A stretch of 64,000 nucleotides of DNA from Symbiodinium natans (taxonomy: Eukaryota > Sar > Dinophyceae > Suessiales > Symbiodiniaceae), in contig CAJNDS010000784.1 in NCBI GenBank assembly GCA_905221605.1, forward strand, positions 1-64,000, in the 5' to 3' direction. This document shows, piece by piece, positions 30,428 to 40,023 of the stretch. The notes below the pieces were generated by a model, which had not been told where the DNA came from, did not search any database, and worked only from the letters and a program-made list of their open reading frames with translations. Numbering within the stretch: the stretch's first letter is position 1; every line of letters begins with the position of its first letter. The translations under genes and the position numbers were made by a program.

Positions 30428-31792
30428 CTATTGGTTAGTCAATGCAGCAAGGTGAGCCCAATCAGAGACTCGGCCGTTCATGAGGACCAGTTGGATCTCC
30501 AAGTTTGCCTTGAGCGCGGCGGGGAGAACCGCAATGATATCGTTGAGGCAAGGGACCACCGCCTGCCTGCGGAGATACGGCTCCAACGGCGTGACGTCAC
30601 AGACACATCGAAGGGCCTCGATGAAGCTGCGCAAGCTATACTTGGGAAACCAACATCCAGCATTGAGCCCTTCGAAGTGCCAATCCGCGAGATCGAAAAA
30701 ACACAACATGGGTGTAGCGGCACTGAGTCCTGGTTTTATCCCCAGGTTGGATTTTGACACATCGCGAAGAGCAAAATGTCGGCTCAATTGCAAAAGGAGG
30801 GCGAAGGCATACAAGGACCACTGAGGGTGGATCTGGTTCCGAGAACCAAAATCCGTGAGGAGCTCGACTTTTTCCACAATCGACCAAGCCACCAGATGGG
30901 ACCTGAACTCCCAGGGTCGCCCAGAGAGCAACACCTGCAGTGTCGTGGAACCAGCCCCAATGATGGTGGCTGCAACCTTAGGAAGCAAAGCCGAAATCGC
31001 CACCTCATCCCCAAACGCCTGCTTTGTCCCAACCTTCAAGACATAGCCACCACCAACATCATATCCGTACCTGGTTCTTCCATTGTGGATATATGCTGCA
31101 GTGTTGTCCCCCGTGTCATTGAACCACACGTGGATCTGGTCCTTGGGGAGGGCCTGGAAAACACCAGCATAGCCCAGATCGGATTTGAAAGCCACCAACT
31201 CTGGCTTGGTGTTGCGAGCCCTCTCAGCAATGGCAAAGGCTGCGCCCGCTTCCTGATCCATATCATCAAAGTTCAACGGGGCGGGCAGCATATGCGCAGC
31301 TGGCGGTGCTGGGGGAGGCTCCGGATGCACAATGGGATCAGGCACCATTGGCTCCTCCTCACTTTCTTCAGAGCAGCTGTCCTGGTTTGGGGCACCCAAA
31401 ACCGGACCAGCCTCAGGTGCATAGGGATTCTCCCGAAGGACAATTCCAGGAACTTCATCCATCTCAGCCTGGTTTGCCACCAAAGCTGCAGGGCGGTGCT
31501 CAGGATTGCGCTGCTCAAGCTGAGGATTTTCCCGAAGCACGACTCCAGGATTTCTCATCCCCTGAGCCTGGTTGTCCACCAAGGGCTCAGGGGGCTGCAA
31601 CTGTTGTGGCACGGGCTCAGGGGCTTGCTCATCCTGTGGTTCCGCCCTTCTCCGCCTAGGAGGCGGGGGGTTCACACCAGCAGGCGGCGCTCGCATCTTA
31701 GGAGCTGCACCTCTAAGCCGAGCTCTCTCACGCTTGCCCGGCCGGGCTTTTGAGTAGGCCTTAGAGGCAGGGGATTTGTGCTTCGGCGGCAT
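30428..31792 (-). CDS. LINE1 ORF3: protein-kinase-like protein, 454 aa
   Basis: Intact and overlaps the end of ORF2 by 120 bp in another frame. Residues 1-170 are a basic start plus a Pro/Glu-rich low-complexity region. The C-terminal half has a kinase-like motif order: GYDVGGGYVLKVGTKQ (beta-3 Lys), GDEVAISALL (possible helix-C Glu), then about 95 residues later FALRDVSKSNLGI (catalytic loop, D-x4-N) and LCFFDLADW (metal-binding Asp, in place of DFG). The 95-residue VLK-to-RD distance equals that of real kinases, and the D-[IV]-S-x-x-N form is found in fungal FunK1-type kinases. No Gly-rich loop is clear. The related LINE2, LINE3 and LINE4 sequences keep the same residues. The kinase fold is my inference; the presence of an ORF3 in the LINE is seen directly. 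Confidence 0.7.
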   Translation of the reverse strand: MPPKHKSPASKAYSKARPGKRERARLRGAAPKMRAPPAGVNPPPPRRRRAEPQDEQAPEPVPQQLQPPEPLVDNQAQGMRNPGVVLRENPQLEQRNPEHRPAALVANQAEMDEVPGIVLRENPYAPEAGPVLGAPNQDSCSEESEEEPMVPDPIVHPEPPPAPPAAHMLPAPLNFDDMDQEAGAAFAIAERARNTKPELVAFKSDLGYAGVFQALPKDQIHVWFNDTGDNTAAYIHNGRTRYGYDVGGGYVLKVGTKQAFGDEVAISALLPKVAATIIGAGSTTLQVLLSGRPWEFRSHLVAWSIVEKVELLTDFGSRNQIHPQWSLYAFALLLQLSRHFALRDVSKSNLGIKPGLSAATPMLCFFDLADWHFEGLNAGCWFPKYSLRSFIEALRCVCDVTPLEPYLRRQAVVPCLNDIIAVLPAALKANLEIQLVLMNGRVSDWAHLAALTNQ

Positions 31793-34700
31793 ACTTTGAA
31801 GGCAATCTTAGCTTGCTTGAGCCCAGACTGCTTCGATTTTGATTTGGGTTTCGGTTTCGGGAGCAAGTTCCGGGCATGTGGTTCCTGACTGGCAGTAGGC
31901 TGGAAAAAAGACTTCACACTCCTAACACCAGTGTCAGTCACCTCCTTCGCCTTTTTGGAACTAGCCGTCGCAACTTTACTCCCATTAGGCTTACAGGGTT
32001 GGCAGATCCAAGAGGGAGTTTTTCGGACTCCTACCTTGACCATCCTGTCACACTTGGAACAAACCCACGACACCCCCAAATTAACCCAAACGTGGTCAGG
32101 GCGAGGGCCCCAAGGGGGGGGGTCTGCTTGGACACCAGGGCACGGGTGTGAGGACTTAAGGGAGAAGACTTGAATGGGGTCGGTCTGCTGGATATACAGT
32201 CCACACTTCGAGCATTTAGCAGTCAAGTTAGACGCCTTCCGACTCCCTTCGACCCAGGCATGGCCAAGCTGTTGTTTACCAGCGATCAAATCTTCAAGTT
32301 GCAACCTCTTATTAGGCCCCTTCACCTTTGAAAATTTTTTCGTTTTGATGACAGCAGAATCACGAACACGAGGCTTGGCCCGAGTTTTCCGCTGCTCCTT
32401 ATCCGGCCACTGCACCTGAGGGCCCTGGTCCTTATCATAAGAGAGAAGGGCTGCAGAGCGCTTGGCCAACAAGGTGTTGACCTGAGTGATCACAGCATCC
32501 AGCTTCTTTATGCTGGACTCATAGAGTGGATCTCTTCTTTGTTCAGCCGCTTCACCCACCAGGCGGTCGACCAGCTCATTGGCCCGCCTACGCCAAAGTT
32601 GGTTGGCACCAAACCTCGCAATGAATTTGGGAACCGAAAGGTGCGACGCAATCCAAGTGGGGCGGATTCTGTGGGAATGCTCCCTGATTGGCTCAAAAAG
32701 ATCAGCCGAATGGATGGAAGGTTTCCCCTGGATCCTAGAGAGAATCCCTTTACAATCCATTGTGAGGTCAACATCTCCTTGAGTGTGCTCGGCAACAAAT
32801 TTAACAGCAGCCGCCTCCGCCCGGAACACCGAAAGCGGGGTTTGCAAGGTACCAATTGCCGTTGCAATTACAGCCTGTTCGGCATTGTCCAATCTAAAGG
32901 CAATTGCAGCCCACGTGTAACGATGGAATCGGACATCTTTGGACCGGCCTGGGGAGCCGTCGGTGGCGAAATAAACCCCTTCTCCACTGATGACATGAGA
33001 TTCATTCCACGCCCCAGTTGTGCGCACCCATTGGCCATCATCCGGGTAGGTGGTGGCCGGGGTCATCCCCCTGGACCACAAGGAAGAGATCGGCCACTCT
33101 TTTCTGAATCTTTCAAAAGCAGGGGGCTCTGGGAGGTTGGTTAGCCACCAGGAACACTCCCATAGCACATGATTCAAAGATGCTGCGCATCCACATTTGA
33201 GGCAGGTAGCACATGGGTCTGCCCGGATTGCACCCTGCCACACCGCCATGAGCGAAGTTTTTTGCTGCGGCGGCAGCCTACATCTAAGCTTTTTGAGCGG
33301 GTGCCAATCGATTCCAGTCAAGAGGGGCGAAAGGGAATCCTGCTGGGCAATGCGAGTATGCCTCCACCTGTCCGTTTCCAAGGCAAGGGAGCACAGTAGG
33401 TGATGCATGCCGACCTTAGTGGTGATCTGGCAGGTATCTTCCGGGCATTTCCATGCTGATGCACTGACCGGGGTCCAACCCAAGTCAACCAGGTAACACA
33501 GCAGGGCCCCTACTGGACCAGCAGCGCGCTTCCAGGGATACTCGGTATGCAGGTACTCCATCCACATGTCAGGCAGAATGTCATCAAAATGCTGTTTTTG
33601 CCTGTCAGGGATAAAACACAGCAACCGGTGGATCGCTTGGAAATGCTGGGAGATAATCGTGTAAGCCGGGTCCGGCCTCTTAGGTGCAGCATGGTCGATC
33701 GTCAGATCTACCGAGCCCAGCGACATGCGCCCCAATTCATGCGCGAAGGAGGCGCGCAGCCAGTGCATCCTTTTAGGAGCAAGTCCAACAGACTCATGGC
33801 CATACATGCCCACGGTTTGCACTCCCGCTCTTAAAGCACGGAGCCTGACTGGTGTCGACTTAACCCGAAGAGTCGAGAGCCTAGCGCAACGCTTCACCCC
33901 CTTACCAAACCGTTTCCGGTGCACCGGGATACGTCTCCTTCTTCCAGCAGTGCAATCAATGCCCAAATCCTTGGCAGCGTCCTTGATTTGTTCAGACTCA
34001 GGAAGGTACCCTTTTCAGGCAGCCTCGACCTTCTTTGAAGAACACACAAAGGCCGTCTTGCCGATGCTGATGGGAAGTCCAGCTTGTTCTAAGCCCCCCA
34101 CCACAGCTTTGTACAGCTGCGCTGCCCTACGCGCAGCTAACTCAGGGCTAGCAGCTTCAGTGTCAAAGCTAGTGTCATCAACATAGAGGTCGATGGTTTT
34201 GGCGAGCCCCGTATTCCATGCCGGGCGTAAAATGCTGTCAAAGGGGATCTTGCTGAGTCCCGGGGCAAAGGGGCAACCAGCTACCAAGCCCTTCGTCGGT
34301 TTGATAGGCCCAGAGATACACTTTTCAGCACTGATCCACCGCGGCGCACTATAAAGTGAGATTGCAGCATTTAAAATGAGTGGGGGTACCTCAAGGGCAA
34401 GGGCCTGGGCCACAAAACTGTGGTGGGAGACATTTTCATAAAATGCTTTAAGGTCCAAGAGCACCGTTACACCGTGTCTCTTTTTCCGGTACAGGATCTC
34501 ATGCGACATTTTACGGCGCAACGCAACATCAAGACTTGATAAGCCCTTCTTAGCGCGGTCCCAGTCTTGGGTGGCGGCATAATTATCAAGCCATGCTTTG
34601 AAGACCGGCCAGCGGAGTTTGGCCCATAAGCGGTACGGCACAGGAGTCAGTCCAATCGGTCGCTCCTCGTCCTCAGACTTGTTGATGAGAGCGACAAGAA

Positions 34701-37053
34701 CAAGAGAAAGTTGGGCCGGGAAACAACCCTGACGTTCCCAAGTGTTGAAAAACGCAGCCAACCTTTCCAGTTGCACTGGGGCCAACTTCTGCAACATCTG
34801 TACACTCCACCCGTCAGCACCAATGGCTTTATGGGCCATTTTCTGAATGGCTTTCTCAACCATAGAGCCAGTAATCGGCGGGAGCGTCCTGGCTTGGGCA
34901 ACTGCTGCATGTTGTAACGCGTGCCATTCAACCAAGGGGTTGTCTCCATTTCCTGGCAGAGGCCGCCATACTTCAGCCCAGTGAGCCCTGCGTATGTGCG
35001 GTCGAATTTCAAGGGGGATATGCCTGTACGGTCTGTCCGGAATCACATCCTCAGACTTAAGAGCCCTATACAAACCTCTCATACCCCCTTTACACGCCGC
35101 TTCCAGCCATTGACTGTAGGCCTCTTCACTCTGCTTGATGGCTTCCTTCAAAGCGGCCCGCCCTTGGAGCCCAATGATGTCAAGAGCTTGCGTGTGACTT
35201 TGAAGGTCATCTGCATCAAGCAGGCATTGCAAAGCATGGAGGGTGTGTGGTGGCACGTCAATCCAGTGATCATTCATCCTTGTCCTCGCCTGAATGAAGA
35301 GCGACTTCACTCTGACGTCAGGGTTAATTCCAAGTGCTTTCGAAGTCCAAAGGAGGAAGGACTGCCAAAAGGCCGGCCCCGAGCCTTTCCAAATTTTTTC
35401 CGGGCTGCTGGTTTTAACCAGGGGAAGGAACGCGTCTTCCAGTTTCCACCCACGACCCGCAGCAGCGGAAAACAGTTGCTCCTCAACCCCAGCACTGAAG
35501 GAAGCCCACTCATGGTCAAGTGGTTGGGATGTATCCCACAAACCACATGCTTGAGCCTCAGGGAGGTGCAACTCATCAGGGCATGATGCGGTTGGCTCAA
35601 GGGAGAATCCCTTCAGCTGCCGGAGGGGCAAATCCACAACCTCAAGCCTCAGCTCAACAGTAACCGCAGCATGGGGTTTGAACGGAACGTCCCAGCAAGG
35701 AGTAAGTGTGATGGCCGGCGCTAGATTGGCCGACGCTAACGCATAATCCAAGGTTCCCCCCGTATTGATTGTAGGGCTTGTCGGCACCGCCAACCGGCCT
35801 TTAACCATGGCTGCGTATCCAAATCGTAGGAGTTCTTCAGGAGGGCAGTTCCAATCACCAAGAACCAGCCAGGATGTGCTGGTTTGGCTGAGGAGCGCAG
35901 CCAACCTCCTAAGGATCTCTGGGTTAACCCCTCCGGTCGGGCCCACCCCGGACTGGAGGTAAAGGTTGAACAGGAGGAGGTCCCAACCCCTAAACCTAAT
36001 TGAAACAGACACAAACCCTTTGCCATCCAAGAGGAAAGCCGGGCCAGTCACCGCATTACGATAGGAAGGAACCAGGGTGAGGAGGCCCCCTGAAGATCCT
36101 CCCTGGGTCGGAGCAGCAGGGCCCGCCCAAGCTTGCTTTCCAACAGATTGGAATTTGTTCACCAGGGCTCTGGTGTCGGATTCAGTGACATGTGTCTCCT
36201 GCAAAAGCCAAAAGGACTCATCCCGATCCACCAACCAAGTTCGAATCTCACTTCGATAGGTGGTGATATTGGCCTGACCAATCAGCAGAACCTTGCTATC
36301 TGACCCCTTTTTACAGAAGCCAGCCAGCACAGCGTCAACAGCATCAATCACCCCCAGGGTGTCATCCTTGGACTGCTCAAGGTCCTCAATCCATTGGAGC
36401 AAATCAGCCTCTTTGGCAGGCATATCCATCACAGGTGCAGCCTCAAGGATGTGGAGGAGGGCCTTCCACTCTTGAACCTGTTTTTTGTTGGCCTGGCCGG
36501 GCCTTGGCTGCGATATGGTGCTCTTCCGGGGCCTGGGACTGGGGGAGGCCTCAAGTGTGTCCAAGGATGAAACAACATGATCTGCATCATCAAACACGGC
36601 CCTGGAAAAGAACTTGGGCCCAGAGGTCTTCAAAGGGGAGGCCTTGCAAGGGGACGAGGGTTTGAAAGTTCGGCTGGGTAAAACCCAAGCCGGTTCATCG
36701 CATTGAGGCGGTTGTTGTGCGGGAAAAGGTGGGAGTGGCATCTCATGGAAAACAGAGGCAAGGGCACTGCCGATCGTACCACCCACGAGGTGGCCAGCAA
36801 CGAAAACTGGACCAGCCGGGACCCTGAGAAGATCAGATGCGCACTCATCCTGAGCAAGGAAGGTACAAACCTCCTCACACCAGGTCAAAACATCACACGC
36901 ATATTGCAAAGGAACGGAGAATTGCTCAACAACAAAGTGCTTAACCCACTTATCGAAGAGCGTCTGTCCTTGCGAAATTAAAACTGTGCACCAGTCAGCC
37001 TGGGAAGCCAAGAGCGAGGAAAGGGAAAAAGAGCAACCCAAAGGCCCCGGCAC
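31672..37053 (-). pseudogene. LINE1 ORF2: endonuclease, RT, RNase H, zinc ribbons; one stop
   Basis: About 1790 codons in one frame, interrupted by a single TGA at 34017-34015. First part: low-complexity start, then an APE/EEP endonuclease (WLLQETHVTES, LVLGDWNCPPEEL, GTLDYALAS). Next, reverse transcriptase with KAIGADGWSVQML, VTVLLDLKAFYENV (motif A) and LYVDDTSFD (motif C, YVDD). After the stop: the thumb region, a CCHC-like finger (CATCLKCG...HVLWEC), RNase H with YFATDGSPG, FRAEAAAVKF, LTMDCKGI and RANELVDR (D-E-D-D), and two C-terminal zinc ribbons (CSKCGLYIQQ, CSKCDRM...CQPC). It copies LINE RNA at a nicked target. Only one mutation separates it from an open frame. It overlaps ORF3 at its end. 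Confidence 0.9.
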
Positions 37054-37143
37054 TGGAGAAAAGGAAGGTTCCGCAGGTGTGAGGCCATAACACCGGGGTG
37101 GCGGGCCTGCAGTGCCCCCAGCCTCCTCGGTTCGGCCTGTTTC

Positions 37144-38082
37144 CTACTTATCAAGTTCGCCTTCCTTCCCCTCTTTCTCTTTTGGGGAACGACTTCTTTC
37201 ATGACTGTGGTGACCATGTGCAACAGGGGCTGGCCTTTGCGGAGGCCCGAAAGGCCTGGGCGCGGCGTCAGTGCCTAACAGCTCCCCTACACCAAGGCCC
37301 GGGGGGGAATCCAGTGCTTCTGCCTTCCTCCGCTTGGAAGCATGCTCGGCCTGGATGGCCTTCCAGGTGGCCTGCTCCTGGGTCAGCTGGACTCCAAGCT
37401 GTCCCAAAACCGCTTCCACATCCATAGGATCTGTGCCATCCTCCGTCTTAAGCACTTTCTCATGGTAGTCACCTCCAACTTTCTCAACCTTTTGCTCAGC
37501 ATCTTTGATCTCCGCCTGCAAGTTTTGCATCTGCGAAAGCAAGGCAGTGAAGGCAGTCTTTGCATTGTCAATTCGTTGCTGCAAGAGCAACTTGTGATGG
37601 CCAAGCTCCCTTAGCTTTCCAACTGCAGTTTTGAAAGCATCCTGGGTGGCAAGTGCAACTTCGAAAGGCTCCGGGTCCCTCTTGTCAAGCTCGAGCTTGA
37701 TCTCGTCAGGCAGGGCTTCTTTGTGCTGCATGAGCAGCTTAAGCAGCGGGTCTTCATCATCAGCAGGCTCCGGTGGGGCCAGCCCATTCTTCTTGAGCAC
37801 ATGCTGCACTGCTTCAGGCAAAGAACCCCAGTGCTCACCAAGGACCTGCACACCCTTAAAGCCCTTGGATGGCTGGGTTTTTGCAGGCTTGGTCGGCTTG
37901 GCAAAAACGGCACGCTTCTGGGACCATTGGTACGACCCCAGGTCCGAATCCTGGGTGTACTGCGACTGTTGCAAAGGCCATGGCTGCCCACATCTGCAAA
38001 AAGGACGGCGCTTGATCTTGTGATTGTAAATCCAAGAGTCGTTGCAAAACTGGCACACAGTGTAGCTTCGCGATCGAGGCAT
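37144..38082 (-). CDS. LINE1 ORF1: zinc-binding coiled-coil RNA-binding-type protein
   Basis: Start taken at MPRSRSYTVCQFC (38082), since a CxxC...CxC zinc element (CQFCNDSWIYNHKIKRRPFC) follows at once and the LINE2 homologue starts at the same point. The middle (about 115-215) is a long coiled coil (LLQQRIDNAKTAFTALLSQM, LQAEIKDAEQKVEKV). The tail is basic and His/Arg-rich. LINE ORF1 proteins bind element RNA and form RNPs. It ends 90 bp before ORF2. Confidence 0.8.
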   Translation of the reverse strand: MPRSRSYTVCQFCNDSWIYNHKIKRRPFCRCGQPWPLQQSQYTQDSDLGSYQWSQKRAVFAKPTKPAKTQPSKGFKGVQVLGEHWGSLPEAVQHVLKKNGLAPPEPADDEDPLLKLLMQHKEALPDEIKLELDKRDPEPFEVALATQDAFKTAVGKLRELGHHKLLLQQRIDNAKTAFTALLSQMQNLQAEIKDAEQKVEKVGGDYHEKVLKTEDGTDPMDVEAVLGQLGVQLTQEQATWKAIQAEHASKRRKAEALDSPPGLGVGELLGTDAAPRPFGPPQRPAPVAHGHHSHERSRSPKEKEGKEGELDK

Positions 38083-38374
38083 AATCACCACAGCTGACTG
38101 CAAGCTGACACACCAGTGCACTGGCTTTGAAAGCTGGATCTAGGATCTCAACCACACCACAAGACCCAAGGGTTCAGCTGGGACACCCAAGCCTCACCAC
38201 AAGGGTGTGGATTTTGTGCAGCAGTTCCCACAAAGGTTGCTCAAATGCTATGGCTCGAGAGGCTCAACCTGGGATTGAGAAAAAGGCCTGTTACCCCACA
38301 GAGTTCAGGACTAAAGCCTCAGTTCACAGCAAGCTCCCTACCACAACACAGGCAAATGGCCTTGAGCAGTAAAA

Positions 38375-38383
38375 CTTGAGCCA
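38375..38383 (-). other. SL relic at the 5' end of LINE1
   Basis: TGGCTCAAG, the last 9 nt of the dinoflagellate spliced leader, lies exactly between the 3' terminus of LINE2 (38384-38397) and LINE1. Short on its own; the identical arrangement at 46848 makes it credible. Confidence 0.6.
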
Positions 38384-38397
38384 CAGGTGAATTTTAC

Positions 38398-38661
38398 TTC
38401 AGCAAGCGCGAGAGCGTTACCCAGTGGGTGTCCTTCATGCAAACGAATTCGCCCGGAGCCCCTTTGGGGCGAGACATAGTCTCTCGGGCAGTCGGTCACC
38501 CTGCTACGGCAAAACCACAGCTCACAAGCTGGGAATGTGGTGCACCCACAGGCCATCTACAGGGAACTATGTTACAGCTACTCATCAGGAAGAAGTTGCG
38601 ACCGCAGCCCAAAGGCTGGGAAAGGATGCCCCCAGAGAAGCAGCCCTGTTTCCACAGCCTC
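38398..38661. other. 3' untranslated part of LINE2
   Basis: No frame. It holds GGAGCCCCTTTGGGGCGAGAC (38456-38476), a small hairpin in the position of the CCCCTTCGGG hairpin found near the 3' ends of the LINE3 and LINE4 units. Confidence 0.5.
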
Positions 38662-39930
38662 CTAGGCCGGGGTGGTGCACAGCCAGCGAACTTCTTCCCC
38701 CAAAGGTCCAAGGGTGTTGCAGATCTGGTCAAAACACGCTTGAGGTGGACCCCTGGAAACTTGCCGAAAGTAGCCCACATCATTAGGGCAGTATTTGGCA
38801 ACTACCCTCCAAAAGCCAGTCCATTCCGGCCTCCCTTGGGAGGGGCCCCAGTTGTTGGCATCGATGAAGGCCGGAAGGGGAACCATCCTCGTGCCCAGCG
38901 GCCTGTGGCTCAGGTTTGAAATGCCAACATCCTTGGCATCAACCCCACAGGCATACAAGTGCAACAAGGTGGCCAACGTGGCCAGAAGGTAGGAGTGAAC
39001 ACGGAGACCATTGGCAGCATTTTCCTGGAGCCACTCACGGGCCTGGCAGCGATGCTCTTGCACGTGGTACAGGAAACGATGCAGGCCCGCACTCACCTTC
39101 AGGTCCTAGTCCAATCCACATGGAGCCACTGGTGAGGATGGGAGCCATGAGCCGGGGAAAACGCCGCGCCATATCGATCTCCGGACCGTTTAAGGATGCA
39201 TCATCCGTGAGCTTCAAGACCAACGCCTGAGACAGCTGGTAGCCTACACGGCTTTGTCCCCAGCCCAGGCGCGTGAGAACTCGGGCTTCCACCACAACCG
39301 GTCCCACGTAAGTGTGAGGATCTAGGCCGTGCATGCTGGTTGGGAAGGTCACGGCTGGACCTAGCCTCCTCTGACCGCCTCTTAGGTGGAGGGGAACGGG
39401 TTGAATCACGCGGAACCGAACGCAAATCCACACCGGACCCTGCTACCTGAGGCCTCCTCCTTCGCGGAGGGGTGGGAGGGGTAGGGCTTCTGTCCACTGA
39501 GCGCAAGACCAAACGAGGGGAGGGAGAGCGCCGACGGTCACGCCGAGGAGCCGGAGGGGGGGAGGCGGCCATGCCTTCGCCGCCGGCTGGGCCGAAGAGC
39601 TGGAACCCCCAGGAGCCGCCTCCTCAGGGAGGGGTGCCCCTTCTGCTGGTCATCTCCCACAGGCCCTGGTCTATGCGCTGTTGCCTGCGGATGTGGGGTG
39701 GGGGTCGTCGCTTGGAATGCTGGAGGGTCGCCGTAGAGCGCCACGACTTCCCCTCTGCCATTCGTTGGCGCTGCTCGCGCCAAAAGGGGCCACGACCCCT
39801 GCCCTGTGAGCCCCCCATCACTGCTTCTTGAAGCAAAGGGTCTGCTGACCGGAGGGAAGCTCTTTCTTCTTTTTGGCACGGCTGGCCGGCTTCGGGGCAG
39901 GCTCCTTTGCAAGCCCGGCTTCGCGTGCAC
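38662..39930 (-). pseudogene. LINE2 ORF3: kinase-like, frameshifted
   Basis: Homologue of LINE1 ORF3 in three frames. The Pro/Arg-rich start is at 39930-39433. QALVLKLTDDASLNGPEIDM (around 39200-39240) corresponds to GYVLKVGTKQAFGDEVAIS. ACGVDAKDVGISNLSHRP and PLPAFIDANNWG (around 38860-38970) correspond to the catalytic loop (D-x4-N) and the metal Asp. At least two frameshifts separate the parts. Confidence 0.65.
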
Positions 39931-40023
39931 TTGCCCCAGGAAGGGAAACCGCTTCCTTTGTTTTGCCAGGCCCCACCTCAGACACGTGCGACGCTGCAGC
40001 CTTAGGAAGGGAAGCCGCTTCCT

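Larger units (their letters stand above)
30011..38383 (-). mobile_element. LINE1: nearly full-length non-LTR retrotransposon
   Basis: An 8.4-kb element on the minus strand. Its 5' end at 38383 is the SL 3' fragment TGGCTCAAG. Its 3' end at 30011 is GTAAAATTCACCTG. It encodes ORF1 (38082-37144), ORF2 (37053-31672) and ORF3 (31792-30428). Only one stop interrupts ORF2, so it inserted or was active fairly recently. Its 5' end abuts the 3' end of LINE2 without spacer. Confidence 0.88.
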
